From Homoserinimonas sp044769865 (GTDB taxonomy: Bacteria; Actinomycetota; Actinomycetes; Actinomycetales; Microbacteriaceae): a DNA stretch of 64,000 nucleotides. Below, one piece after another: positions 48,556 through 57,043 of the stretch. The stretch is taken from positions 186,001 through 250,000 of the forward strand of contig NZ_JBIZWA010000001.1 in the NCBI RefSeq assembly GCF_044769865.1. Direction: 5' to 3'. The position numbers and the translations under genes were made by a program. Position 1 is the stretch's first letter. Each line of letters begins with the position of its first letter. The notes beneath the pieces were generated by a model. The model saw only the letters and a list, made by a program, of their open reading frames with translations. It had not been told where the DNA came from and ran no database searches.

Positions 48556-49902
48556 TCAGGCGAACGCGAAGAGCGGGGGCAGCACGAGCGCGACCGCGAG
48601 CACCCACGCGGCGAGCACCGGGAGGTACGAGGTCTGCCAGCGTTCGAGCCACATTGCGGGCGCCCTGCGGGCCAGAAGCCGGGCGATGTGCCACGCGGTC
48701 ACCGCGAGGTTCACCAGCAGCACGAGGTTGAGCCCGAGCGCCGCCACGCGATTGGCGGTCAAGCCGAACTCTCCGACGCGGCCGAACATCGACACGAGCA
48801 CGAGCACGTCGAGCGCGATGGCGGCGACGACTGCCACGAGGCGGAGCGCGTCGAGCACACCGGGCTTCGACGGGCCGCGGGCCGAGATGCCGTAGACGAT
48901 GAGGCCGAGCACGACGAGGAGCAGCACGTCGAAGACGATCAGCAGGTCGCGGTCGAACTCGCGGCCCACCCCCGCGGCGGCGTAGCCGACCGCCGAAACG
49001 ACCAGCATGAGCGCGAACAGCGGGGTGAAGATCGCGGTCAGCACGGGCGCGATGTTCTCGATGACGCTCTTCTTCGCTTCGACGAGCCAGGCCGCGACGA
49101 TCACGGCACCCGCAGCGCCCGAGGGCACGACCCACTCGAAGACTCCCTCGATCATCTCGGGCGCGATGGGTCCGAGCACGAGCGCTGTGAGGCCCACGAG
49201 CACGCCACCCCCGAGGGCGATCAGCGCATAGTAGATGGCCCACTCCCCCGAGAAACGGATGAAGTCCATGCGGCGCGGATGCGAGCCCATCTCCCCGCCG
49301 ACGTAGGCAACACCGACCGCGAACCACAGCACGACGGGCAGGTGCAGGGCGATCAGCACGGTCGTGCTCTCGCCGCCATAGGGGAAGACGGATGCCGCGA
49401 CGACCACGACCGCGACCGCCGCGGCGAGTGCGATGACCCGGGGCCGTGGCATCCGTCGCTGCAGTGCGAAGTAGGCGGCGAGCGCGGGCAGCACCGTGAC
49501 GCTGGCACCGCGCAGGAACCACTCCTCGCGGAGGTCACGCCCGTCGCCCGGCATGTCGGCGATGAGTCGCGCCACCTGGATGAGCACGGCGGCGAGCAAC
49601 GCGAAGCCGAGCATCACGAGCACCGAGCCGCGCTTGTCTTCCGCGGGGGCATGCGTGAGCGTCAGCTGCTTCCACAGGCGGTCGCTGTGCTCGCGGGCGA
49701 ACTCGGCCGTCAACTGGTCGACCCGGCCGAGCCGGCCGACCGAGATGAGGAAGGCCTCGTCTGGCGAGAGACCGGATGCCTCGAGTTCCGCCACCTGCTC
49801 GCGCAGGTGTGCCTCCAGTTCGTCGGCGTCACCCTCATCGACCGTGCCCCCGCGCACGATCGCCGAACGCCACTCCTTGATACGTGCCTCAAGCTGTTCC
49901 AT
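48556..49902 (-). CDS. PadR-linked membrane protein with HAAS-type N-terminal domain
   Basis: A 448-residue protein. The first 85 residues are a cytoplasmic helical domain (MEQLEARIKEWRSAI, LEAHLREQVAELEASGLSPDEAFLISVGRLG), the permease-prefix/HAAS type usually found with PadR regulators. About nine membrane helices follow. Transport or sensing activity is unknown. ATG 49900-49902 has GGGAG 7 bases upstream and lies 2 bases after the padR stop. The longer frame across padR is rejected. It is probably regulated by PadR. Confidence 0.78.
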   Translation of the reverse strand: MEQLEARIKEWRSAIVRGGTVDEGDADELEAHLREQVAELEASGLSPDEAFLISVGRLGRVDQLTAEFAREHSDRLWKQLTLTHAPAEDKRGSVLVMLGFALLAAVLIQVARLIADMPGDGRDLREEWFLRGASVTVLPALAAYFALQRRMPRPRVIALAAAVAVVVVAASVFPYGGESTTVLIALHLPVVLWFAVGVAYVGGEMGSHPRRMDFIRFSGEWAIYYALIALGGGVLVGLTALVLGPIAPEMIEGVFEWVVPSGAAGAVIVAAWLVEAKKSVIENIAPVLTAIFTPLFALMLVVSAVGYAAAGVGREFDRDLLIVFDVLLLVVLGLIVYGISARGPSKPGVLDALRLVAVVAAIALDVLVLVSMFGRVGEFGLTANRVAALGLNLVLLVNLAVTAWHIARLLARRAPAMWLERWQTSYLPVLAAWVLAVALVLPPLFAFA

Positions 49903-49904
49903 CG

Positions 49905-50252
49905 TCACACTCCCGTCGCGGGGATCGCGAAGCCCCAGAGTCCGCCGAGCGTGCGCGTGGCGGTGACCCATTGGCGCCGCTGCTCGGCCAGCTGCGCCCT
50001 GCCCGTCTCGGTGATCTGGTAGTACTTGCGCCGCCGGCCCTCGGGCGAGACGCCCCATTCGGCGTGCACGTGACCGAGCCGCTCCAGCCGGTGCAGGAGC
50101 GGGTAGAGCATCCCGTCGGTCCACTCGAGCTCGCCGGCGGAGAGCTCGCGCACCCGCTTGAGGATCGCGTAGCCGTAGCTCGAGCCCTCCATGAGGATGG
50201 CGAGCACGAGCGGCGTCGCCATCGCGGCGACGAGGTCCTTGTCGATGTTCAT
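49905..50252 (-). CDS. PadR family transcriptional regulator
   Basis: A 115-residue PadR repressor of the short (subfamily 2) type. The winged helix spans about 10-85 (TPLVLAILMEGSSYGYAILKRV, LYPLLHRLERLGHVHAEW, GRRRKYYQITETGRAQL), followed by a C-terminal dimerisation helix. ATG 50250-50252 has a good ribosome site (GGAGGTGG). It controls, by inference, itself and the downstream membrane gene. The inverted repeat ATACCT-N9-AGGTAT 24 bases upstream is a candidate operator. Confidence 0.9.
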   Translation of the reverse strand: MNIDKDLVAAMATPLVLAILMEGSSYGYAILKRVRELSAGELEWTDGMLYPLLHRLERLGHVHAEWGVSPEGRRRKYYQITETGRAQLAEQRRQWVTATRTLGGLWGFAIPATGV

Positions 50253-50275
50253 GGGCCACCTCCGGATGGAAGCCT

Positions 50276-50313
50276 ATACCTAGAGCTGCAAGGTATCTAG
50301 AACTGCGAGGCAT
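50276..50313. promoter_or_regulatory. Candidate PadR operator and tandem repeat
   Basis: ATACCT (50276-50281) and AGGTAT (50291-50296) form a perfect inverted repeat with a 9-base spacer. The segment TAGAGCTGCAAGGTAT (50281-50296) is repeated directly as TAGAACTGCGAGGCAT (50298-50313), with 13 of 16 bases identical. It lies between padR and the divergent FAH-family gene. Confidence 0.5.
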
Positions 50314-50457
50314 GTCGCGCTCAGACGCGTTGCGCAATGTGGAACGGCAAGGAGCGCTGGCGCAGCCCCTACTGGGAGACTGCTGCCGTGCGAGGCATGC
50401 CCGCGCACGATCGATTCACGCTTGTCGCGAAGCCTGAACCACTGGAAGGATCCATCT

Positions 50458-51264
50458 GTGAAGATCGCACGCATCGCCCTCGACGGCGCCGCACGCTGGA
50501 GCATCGTCGAAGGCGACACTGTTCGCACGAGCGACTCCCCTGTCGAGCTCGCGGATGTCGCATCCGCCGCCCTCGATCGTGTACTCCCTCTCGCCGAGGT
50601 GACGCTGCTGCCGCCGGTGCTGCCGACCGCGAAGGTGCTCTGCGTGGGGCTCAACTACCGCGACCACGTGCTCGAGATGGGGCGCGAGATGCCCACGCAT
50701 CCCGTGCTGTTCACCCGCTTTCCCGACACCTTTGTGGCCCCAGGCGCCCCTATGGTGTTGCCCAAGGCGAGCGACCGCTTCGACTATGAGGGCGAGTTCG
50801 CGATCGTCATCGGGCGCGCCGGTCGCGCGATCGACAAGGAGGACGCACTCGAGCATGTGCTCGGCTACACGATCCTCAACGACGGGTCGCTGCGCGACTA
50901 CCAGGCGCACACGATCCAGTTCACCCCCGGCAAGAACTTCGCCGACTCCGGATCGGTTGGCCCCTGGATCGTCAGCGCCGAAGAGTTCGGCCCCGTGACG
51001 TCGCAGCGCGTGCGCACGACCGTCGACGGCGAGGTGCGTCAGGACTCGAGTCTCGACCAGCTGGTCTTCGACGTCGCGACCCTCGTCGAATACGTCTCGA
51101 CCTGGACCCCGCTGCGCCCCGGCGACATCATCGCGACCGGCACCCCCGGCGGGGTCGGTGCGGGGTTCACACCGCCGAAGTTCCTGAAGGCGGGGAGCAC
51201 GGTCGAAATTGAGATCGACGGCATCGGGATACTGCGCAACCCGATCGTCACCGAAGAGGAATAG
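50458..51264 (+). CDS. Fumarylacetoacetate hydrolase family protein
   Basis: A 268-residue enzyme of the FAH superfamily. KVLCVGLNYRDHVLEMG, the metal-binding EGEFAIVIG, GYTILNDGSLRDYQ and GDIIATGTPGGVG are the family blocks. Members hydrolyse, decarboxylate or isomerise 2-oxo acids, as in catechol and tyrosine catabolism. The Ser-Leu-Arg in the third block replaces the more usual Ser-Ala-Arg. No catabolic neighbours identify the substrate. The GTG at 50458 has GGAAGGA 8 bases upstream. It sits alone on the plus strand between two blocks of tad genes. Confidence 0.88.
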   Translation: MKIARIALDGAARWSIVEGDTVRTSDSPVELADVASAALDRVLPLAEVTLLPPVLPTAKVLCVGLNYRDHVLEMGREMPTHPVLFTRFPDTFVAPGAPMVLPKASDRFDYEGEFAIVIGRAGRAIDKEDALEHVLGYTILNDGSLRDYQAHTIQFTPGKNFADSGSVGPWIVSAEEFGPVTSQRVRTTVDGEVRQDSSLDQLVFDVATLVEYVSTWTPLRPGDIIATGTPGGVGAGFTPPKFLKAGSTVEIEIDGIGILRNPIVTEEE

Positions 51265-51271
51265 CCTCCGC

Positions 51272-52213
51272 TCAGAACCCCACCTGGAGCACGTGGATCC
51301 CCGGGAAGATCGCGAACAGGATCGTGACGGGGAGGATGAGGAAGACGAGGGGCACGAGCATCGCCACCTCCTTCTTGCCTGCCAGTTCAAGCAGGCCACG
51401 CTTGGTGTCTTCGCGCGCATCCTGAGCCTGGGCCCGCAGCACCTCGGCAAGCGGCGAGCCGCGCTCAAGCGCGATTGTCAGTTGGTCGACGCAGCGGGTG
51501 AAGGGCGCCAGTTGTAGTTCGTCGGCGCAGCGCCGCAGCGACTCCGAAAGGGGCGCTCCCGTCGTGACATCGGTGAGCACGGCCCCGAGCTCGCGAGACA
51601 GTTCCCCGCTGCTGATGCGAGAGACGCGGCGAAGCGCCTCGAGCACGCCCTCCCCCGCCGACAGGCTCAGCGTGAGGAACTCGAGCACCATCGGCAACTC
51701 GGTGGCGAGCCGCGACATGCGGCGTGAGGCCGCGCGCTGGAGCAACCAATCGCGCAGGAATACGCCGGCGACCCCACCCGCGGCAATCGAGCCAGCACCG
51801 AGCATGACGGGCGAGGCATGCTGCGGGGCCAGGACGACCGTGACAGCGGCACCGACCGCGACCCCAGCGATGGCGGCAAGCAACTGTTGGGAGCGGTAAC
51901 CGTCGAGCGTCAGGCCCGATCCAGCCTGGCGCAGACGCAGTTGCACCGCGGCCGAGCCACCCAGCACGCCACCCATTGCCCGGCGGAGTGCAGCGAAGGG
52001 CGGGCCGAGAAGGGCGCCGAACACCGGCAGGGGGTCGGACTGCGAACGGTGCAGGTGGGCGCGTGCCCCGGCGGAGACATCGGCGACATGCGGAGCTACG
52101 CGAGCTGCGAGGCGCGGACGGCCGAGCCGAGGGATGCGAGTCGCGAGCACCCACAACCCGAGCCCCAGCGCGCTGCCGCACAGCAGCGCCCAGGCCGCGC
52201 TCAACGGAACCAC
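51272..52213 (-). CDS. tadC: Type II secretion F family protein (TadC)
   Basis: A 313-residue inner-membrane assembly protein with helices near the N-terminus, in the middle (about 110-150) and at the C-terminus (about 280-305). The T2SSF domain (about 150-280) contains LATELPMVLEFLTLSLSAGEGVLEALRRV and the second-half KRGLLELAGKKEVAMLVPLVFLILP, the classic TadC ending. The GTG start 52211-52213 lies inside the end of tadB (13-base overlap) and has GGAGG 7 bases upstream. It ends 7 bases from the convergent FAH-family gene. Confidence 0.86.
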   Translation of the reverse strand: MVPLSAAWALLCGSALGLGLWVLATRIPRLGRPRLAARVAPHVADVSAGARAHLHRSQSDPLPVFGALLGPPFAALRRAMGGVLGGSAAVQLRLRQAGSGLTLDGYRSQQLLAAIAGVAVGAAVTVVLAPQHASPVMLGAGSIAAGGVAGVFLRDWLLQRAASRRMSRLATELPMVLEFLTLSLSAGEGVLEALRRVSRISSGELSRELGAVLTDVTTGAPLSESLRRCADELQLAPFTRCVDQLTIALERGSPLAEVLRAQAQDAREDTKRGLLELAGKKEVAMLVPLVFLILPVTILFAIFPGIHVLQVGF

Positions 52214-53076
52214 CGCTCCTCCTCCGGGAGTCGGCCGATCGCGATCATCACGCGGTAGGCGAGCATCGTCACGACGAGTCCCGCCACGATGAGGCCGGCG
52301 CCAGAGGGCGTGTTGTAGGCGGCAGCCGCCTCTGGCCTGGTCGCGAGCAGCAGGAGCACAACCCACGGAGCCGCGGCCCCGAGCCGAGCCGCGTTGACGA
52401 CCCACGACTGCCTCGCCTCGACCTCGGAACGGATCGCCGAATCTTGGCGCAGGTAGGTCGAGAGGCTGCGGAGCACGGTCGTGAGTTCCGTACCACCGAC
52501 CTCACGAGACATCCGGAGTGTCTCCAGGATGCGGTCGGCAACGGGGTCGGCGAGTCGCAGCTTGAGCTCGTCGAGGCAGCGCGAGAAGTTCGCCGTGGAC
52601 TGGTAGTCGCGCGCAAAGGCGGCGAATGCGGCCCGCGTTCCGGGCGGACCGACTTCGGCAAGGGCCGCGATGCCGTCGGGCAGGGAGAGGCCGGAGCGCA
52701 CCGCCGAAACGAGATGGTCCACGACGTCTGGCCAGAGGGATCGGAGTTGTCGCCTGCGAGCGCGGGAGCGCCACGACACCATCATGAACGGCACCGCGCC
52801 GGCCGCTGCGGCGGCGGCAAGTGCGATCGCGAGCACGGGAACGAACGCGAGGGTCACTCCCCCGACCGCGAGGGCGAGCAGCAGTGACACGACGATGAAG
52901 GTGGCTGGCGTCACGGAGGCGAGACCGGCCAGCGTGAGTTGCTCCGTCATGAGCTCGTGCACTCGCGAGCGTCGGCGCTCGCGTTGGCGGGGTGCCCAGA
53001 GAAACGGGGATGCCGTGAGCAGCAGGCCCACGCCGAGGGCGCCTCCCAACAGCGCCGGAAGCACGGGGAGCATCAT
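52201..53076 (-). CDS. tadB: Type II secretion F family protein (TadB)
   Basis: A 291-residue inner-membrane platform protein. N-terminal helix, two central helices (about 55-100), and T2SSF domain (about 110-235) with WPDVVDHLVSAVRSGLSLPDGIAAL and LDELKLRLADPVADRILETLRMSREVGG, then two C-terminal helices. It should pair with TadC to anchor the TadA ATPase. Its start overlaps tadA by 4 bases (53073-53076). The gene order tadA-tadB-tadC is canonical. Confidence 0.88.
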   Translation of the reverse strand: MMLPVLPALLGGALGVGLLLTASPFLWAPRQRERRRSRVHELMTEQLTLAGLASVTPATFIVVSLLLALAVGGVTLAFVPVLAIALAAAAAAGAVPFMMVSWRSRARRRQLRSLWPDVVDHLVSAVRSGLSLPDGIAALAEVGPPGTRAAFAAFARDYQSTANFSRCLDELKLRLADPVADRILETLRMSREVGGTELTTVLRSLSTYLRQDSAIRSEVEARQSWVVNAARLGAAAPWVVLLLLATRPEAAAAYNTPSGAGLIVAGLVVTMLAYRVMIAIGRLPEEERWFR

Positions 53077-54293
53077 GCGACCCCGGCGGCGACGAGAGCG
53101 GCTGATCCGAACTTCTCGGCACGCGGCGGTGCCATGCCGGTGGGGCGGAGTCCGTCGGCGGTCGTGGCGAAGAGCGACACCGCCTGCACGACACCGCCGT
53201 CGACGACGCCCGTCGGCGCCACGATCTCCGCGACCCGGCGGTGGCCATCCGCCGTCTGCTCACAGTGCACGACAAGGTCGACGACCCCAGCGACGGTCGG
53301 GAGCACGAAGGACGCGTCGATGTTTCGGCCGGCCAGCAGGGGCAGCACCGAGAGCTTGGCGAGGGCGTCCCGCGCGCCGTTCGCGTGCACGGTGCACGCT
53401 CCGGGCACCCCAGAATTGAGGGCGATCAACAAGTCGAGGGCTTCTGCCTCGCGCACCTCGCCGACGACGAGCCGGTCTGGGCGCATCCGGAGCGACTCCT
53501 TCACAAGCCTGCGAAGCGTGATCTCGCCCGAGCCCTCGAGGCTCGCCTGTCGGCACTGCATCGCCACCACGTCGCGACCGCCCAGGTCGAGTTCGAAGGT
53601 CTCCTCGACCGTGATGATGCGCTCGCGCTCTCTCGCCTCGGCGAGGAGCGCCCCCAGCATGGTCGTCTTGCCCGCGTGTGTCGCCCCCGAGACGATGACA
53701 TTCACCCCGGCACGCACTGCGCCGCGAAGGAACTCGGCCGCCTCAGGCGTGAGGGAGCCGCGCTGCACGAGGTCGGCGAGCGCCGAGATGCGCCGCGTGA
53801 ACTTGCGGATGTTGATGGCCCACTCCCTGCGCGTCACGTCGGGAATGACGACGTGCAGACGTGAGCCGTCGGGCAGGGAGGCGTCAACGAAGGGCGAACT
53901 CAGGTCGACGCGTCGGCCCGTGGACTGCAGCATCCGCTCGACCAGGTCGCGCACCTGCGACGAGGTCAGACGGATGTCGGTGCGCTCTGAACCGCCCCCG
54001 CGCGCGATGAAGACCTGGTCGGGTGCGTTGATCCAGATCTCCTCGATGTTCGGGTCGTCGAGGAGAGGCTGGAGCGGACCGAACCCGACGAGGTCTGCGA
54101 GGATGCGCTTCTCAGCCTCGCGCTCATCGGCGAGCATCGGCACGGCACCACCGAGCGCCCGCTCGCTGTACCGCTGCACCTCCTCGCGCACGAGACGGTC
54201 AGCGATCGAGCGGTCGGCCGTTAGGTCGACGCCGTCGCGCCGCACCCTGTCGCGCACGCGCTCCGTGATGAGCGAGAGCGCGTGTTGGGGCAT
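53073..54293 (-). CDS. tadA: Pilus assembly ATPase (TadA/CpaF family)
   Basis: A 406-residue secretion ATPase that drives Flp pilus assembly. N-terminal domain about 1-165 with DPNIEEIWINAPDQVFIARGG. The Walker A motif is GATHAGKTT (203-211), lacking the common GGTGTGKTT spelling but keeping the G-x4-GKT pattern. Walker B-type and His-box regions are LRMRPDRLVVGEVREAEA and NSGVPGACTVHANGARDAL. No TadZ/Ssd gene precedes it in the window. It heads the tadABC block. Confidence 0.92.
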   Translation of the reverse strand: MPQHALSLITERVRDRVRRDGVDLTADRSIADRLVREEVQRYSERALGGAVPMLADEREAEKRILADLVGFGPLQPLLDDPNIEEIWINAPDQVFIARGGGSERTDIRLTSSQVRDLVERMLQSTGRRVDLSSPFVDASLPDGSRLHVVIPDVTRREWAINIRKFTRRISALADLVQRGSLTPEAAEFLRGAVRAGVNVIVSGATHAGKTTMLGALLAEARERERIITVEETFELDLGGRDVVAMQCRQASLEGSGEITLRRLVKESLRMRPDRLVVGEVREAEALDLLIALNSGVPGACTVHANGARDALAKLSVLPLLAGRNIDASFVLPTVAGVVDLVVHCEQTADGHRRVAEIVAPTGVVDGGVVQAVSLFATTADGLRPTGMAPPRAEKFGSAALVAAGVA

Positions 54294-54347
54294 GCGTCAC
54301 ATCCTGCGCCACGCGCCTCTCGCGTGCGCCGCGTTTTCCACAGGCGC

Positions 54348-54506
54348 TCAGCGCGTGCGGCCGCGCCCCCTGATGCCACCGAAGATGGCGGTGATCGCGA
54401 AGAGCACGAGGCCGATGATGGCGAGCCAGAAGAGACCCTCGACGACGAAACCGATGATCGAGAGGACGATCCAGATGGCCAGGAGGATGAGGATGATCTT
54501 CAGCAT
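54348..54506 (-). CDS. Small hydrophobic membrane protein
   Basis: A 52-residue protein of two apolar helices (IILILLAIWIVLSIIGFVV and GLFWLAIIGLVLFAITAIF) and a basic tail (RGRGRTR). ATG 54504-54506 is preferred. The much longer open frame upstream overlaps the tRNA gene and is rejected. Similar peptides are widespread in actinobacteria and unstudied. It is on the same strand as tadA, 54 bases before that gene. Confidence 0.6.
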   Translation of the reverse strand: MLKIILILLAIWIVLSIIGFVVEGLFWLAIIGLVLFAITAIFGGIRGRGRTR

Positions 54507-54586
54507 GCTTCGCACGGTAGGCCCGATGTCTGGGCACGCGTTCAGGGAACGTGCAGCATGGGGCCGGCGGTAGACTGGCGTCTCCC

Positions 54587-54668
54587 GCGGGAGTGGTGAA
54601 ATTGGTATACACGCCAGATTTAGGTTCTGGTGCCGCAAGGCGTGAGGGTTCAAGTCCCTTCTCCCGTA
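54587..54668 (+). tRNA. tRNA-Leu (anticodon UAG)
   Basis: The acceptor 5' strand GCGGGAG (54587-54593) pairs with CTCCCGT (54661-54667), with one terminal G-U. The D-arm carries TGGTGAAATTGGTATACACG. The anticodon stem CCAGA/TCTGG holds loop TTTAGGT with TAG at 54621-54623. A long variable arm (TGCCGCAAGGCG) confirms class II leucine. The T-arm is GAGGGTTCAAGTCCCTT. The 3' CCA is not encoded. It reads CUA and, by wobble, other CUN codons. Confidence 0.96.
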
Positions 54669-54804
54669 CAACGACCGGCACGACGCATCCGCCTTCGAGT
54701 TCGACGGAATCATCCTGAAGAACGAGGCGCTGGGGGCACTCCCGCCGCTAATCTTGAGCAGGTGCCAGCAGGCGCCGCACCCGATCGACGGAGTCCCGCG
54801 CTTG

Positions 54805-55542
54805 ATGCCTTTCGCCCTCATCCCTTGGCTTGACCCCGAGACCCTCATCACGGGCTTCGGGGCCTTTGCCCTCCTGGGCGTGTGCCTCATCGTCTTCTCT
54901 GAGACCGGACTGTTGGTCGGCTTCCTCCTTCCCGGTGACACGCTCCTCATCATCACGGGCGTGCTGACCTTCGCGGAGGTCATCGAGATGGACATCTGGT
55001 GGGTGTGCCTCGCGATCGGCGTCGCCGCCTTCCTGGGTGGCGAGGTCGGCTACCTGATCGGCCACAAGTTCGGCCCGAGCATCTTCGAGCGCAAGGAAAG
55101 CGGTGTCTTCAGCCGCGAGAACGTTGAGCGCACGAACGCCTTCTTCTCCAAGTTCGGCGGGCTTTCCGTCATCCTTGCCCGCTTCGTGCCCATCCTCCGC
55201 ACCTTCGTGCCCGTCGCGGCGGGCATCGGCCACATGGACTACCGCAAATACTCGCTCTACAACGCGATCGGTGCCCTCATCTGGGGCGCCGGCCTCACGT
55301 TCCTGGGCTTCGTGCTCGGCTACATCCCGCCGGTGGAGCAGTTTGTGCGTCAGTACATCGATCTCATCCTGCTCATCGCGGTCGCGGCGACCGTGATCCC
55401 CACCGCGTTCCACTACTGGCGTTCGAGCCAGAAGGCGAAGCAGGCGCGCACGGCGGGCATCCCGACCCTCAATGCTGAAGACATCGTGCTCGACCCGGCC
55501 TACTTCGATCAGGACCCCAGCAACGACCCCGACAAGCGCTAA
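54805..55542 (+). CDS. DedA family membrane protein
   Basis: A 245-residue DedA (VTT-domain) protein with about five or six helices. The family blocks are ETGLLVGFLLPGDTLLIITG, GGEVGYLIGHKFG and the conserved RFVPILRTFVPVAAGIGHMDYRKYSLYNAIGA. DedA proteins support undecaprenyl-phosphate or phospholipid flipping and membrane homeostasis. ATG 54805 is the best start, as the upstream frame runs into the tRNA. The C-terminal 40 residues are cytoplasmic and acidic. The stop overlaps the convergent regulator by 4 bases. Confidence 0.88.
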   Translation: MPFALIPWLDPETLITGFGAFALLGVCLIVFSETGLLVGFLLPGDTLLIITGVLTFAEVIEMDIWWVCLAIGVAAFLGGEVGYLIGHKFGPSIFERKESGVFSRENVERTNAFFSKFGGLSVILARFVPILRTFVPVAAGIGHMDYRKYSLYNAIGALIWGAGLTFLGFVLGYIPPVEQFVRQYIDLILLIAVAATVIPTAFHYWRSSQKAKQARTAGIPTLNAEDIVLDPAYFDQDPSNDPDKR

Positions 55543-56189
55543 CGCGAGATCCAGATCTCCCTGGCCGCCTCGTCGCCGACGTCGAGCTCGACGCCCTCCA
55601 GCACGATCGCGAGCGCGCCGCCGAACGGCTTGCGGCCAACCACCCTCACCCTCGCATCCAGGTCGAAACCTTCGGCCTCGAGGTAGCGCAGGAGATTGGG
55701 GTCACGGTCCCGGATGCGCACGATGCCGCCCTCGTGACCGTCGGGCGCCTCGGCCAGCAGCACGGCGGGCGGCATGACGACGCGGCCATCCGCACTCGGG
55801 ATGGGGTCACCATGCGGGTCACGCACCGGCCGGCCCAGCTTCTCGAAGATAGCATCGAGCATGCGGTCGGAGACGGCGTGCTCGAGCACGTCGGCCTCCT
55901 CGTGCACCTCGTCCCAGCGGTAGCCGAACTCCTCCACGAGCCACGTCTCGATCAGGCGGTGCCGCCGCACCATGCGCAGCGCGAGGGTGCGCCCCTCCGC
56001 CGTGAGCGTGATCGCCCCGTAGGGCACATGATCGACGAGGCCGGATGCCGCGAGCTTCTTGACCATTTCCGTGACGGTCGACGCCGCGAGGCCCAGCCGT
56101 GCTGCGAGGGCCGACGGGGTTGCCGCTACGTCGTCCCACTCCCCGAAGGAGTAGATCGTCTTGACGTAGTCCTCGACCGCGATCCTCAT
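55539..56189 (-). CDS. DtxR/MntR family metal-dependent regulator
   Basis: A 216-residue regulator. Winged helix about 1-65 (VEDYVKTIYSFGEWD, TPSALAARLGLAASTVTEMVKKLAASGLVDH), dimerisation and metal-binding domain about 70-140 (MVRRHRLIETWLVEEFGYRWDEVHEEADVLEHAVSDRML pattern, with the His/Glu ligands expected of DtxR proteins), and an FeoA/SH3-like C-terminus (about 150-216). As the last gene of a Mn/Zn-type ABC operon it probably acts as an MntR-like repressor of that operon. Start overlaps the permease stop by 4 bases. Confidence 0.88.
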   Translation of the reverse strand: MRIAVEDYVKTIYSFGEWDDVAATPSALAARLGLAASTVTEMVKKLAASGLVDHVPYGAITLTAEGRTLALRMVRRHRLIETWLVEEFGYRWDEVHEEADVLEHAVSDRMLDAIFEKLGRPVRDPHGDPIPSADGRVVMPPAVLLAEAPDGHEGGIVRIRDRDPNLLRYLEAEGFDLDARVRVVGRKPFGGALAIVLEGVELDVGDEAAREIWISR

Positions 56190-57043
56190 GCCGCGACCGC
56201 CCTTCTCCGCCGCAGCGCCAGCGTCACGACTCCCCCGCGGGCGCCAAAGAGGTAGGCGAGCACGAAGGCGAGGGCTTGCGAGAGCACGACGGCGCCGCCC
56301 GTCGAGACGTCCAGGTAGAAGCTCGCGTAGACGCCAACCACGCTCGCACCGACCGTGACGAGCATGGCGAGCGCGAGCATCCGGTCGAAGCGTTTCGTGA
56401 GGAGGGATGCGGTCGCGCCGGGCGTGATGAGCATCGCGACGACGAGGATGATGCCGACCGCCTGCAGCGCGACGACGACCGTGAGCGCGAGCAGGCCGAG
56501 CAGGAGGGCCGAGAGCATGCGCGTGTTGAGGCCGATGGCGTTCGCGTGGCTGCGGTCGAAGGCGAGCAGGGTCAGGTCGCGGCGCTTGAGGAGCAGGATC
56601 GCGGATGCCACGGCGCCGATTACGACCACCTGCACGATGTCGGCATCGCTCACGCCAAGCACGTTGCCGAAGAGGATGTGGCCCAGGTCAGTCTGGCTCG
56701 GGGTCGCCGAGATGATGACGAGGCCGAGCGCGAAGAGCGAGGTGAAGACGACGCCGATCGCGGCATCCGATTTGATCTTCGTCGTCGCTCGCACGCCCCC
56801 GATGAGGGCGACGGCGCCGACCCCGAAGAGGAACGCGCCGACCGCGAAGGGCCAGCCGAGCAGGTAGCTCACGGCGACACCCGGCAGCACGGCGTGCGAG
56901 ACGGCGTCGCCCATGAGCGACCAGCCGATGTGCACGAGCCAGGTCGAGAGGAGGGCGCAGGTGACGCCCGCGACGAGCGTCACGAGCAGCGCGCGGGTCA
57001 TGAAGTCGAAGCGGAGCGGTTCGATGAGCCAGTCGATGATCAC
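56186..57043 (-). CDS. Metal ABC transporter permease (MntB/ZnuB family)
   Basis: A 285-residue membrane protein of the ABC-3 family, about eight helices. MTRALLVTLVAGVTCALLSTWLVHIGWSLMGDAVSHAVLPGVAV contains the classic ALMGDAxSHAVLPG block. VGIILVVAMLITPGATA is the second family motif. It forms the import channel for Mn2+ or Zn2+ with the ATPase encoded upstream, whose gene it overlaps by 4 bases. Confidence 0.92.
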   Translation of the reverse strand: MIIDWLIEPLRFDFMTRALLVTLVAGVTCALLSTWLVHIGWSLMGDAVSHAVLPGVAVSYLLGWPFAVGAFLFGVGAVALIGGVRATTKIKSDAAIGVVFTSLFALGLVIISATPSQTDLGHILFGNVLGVSDADIVQVVVIGAVASAILLLKRRDLTLLAFDRSHANAIGLNTRMLSALLLGLLALTVVVALQAVGIILVVAMLITPGATASLLTKRFDRMLALAMLVTVGASVVGVYASFYLDVSTGGAVVLSQALAFVLAYLFGARGGVVTLALRRRRAVAA

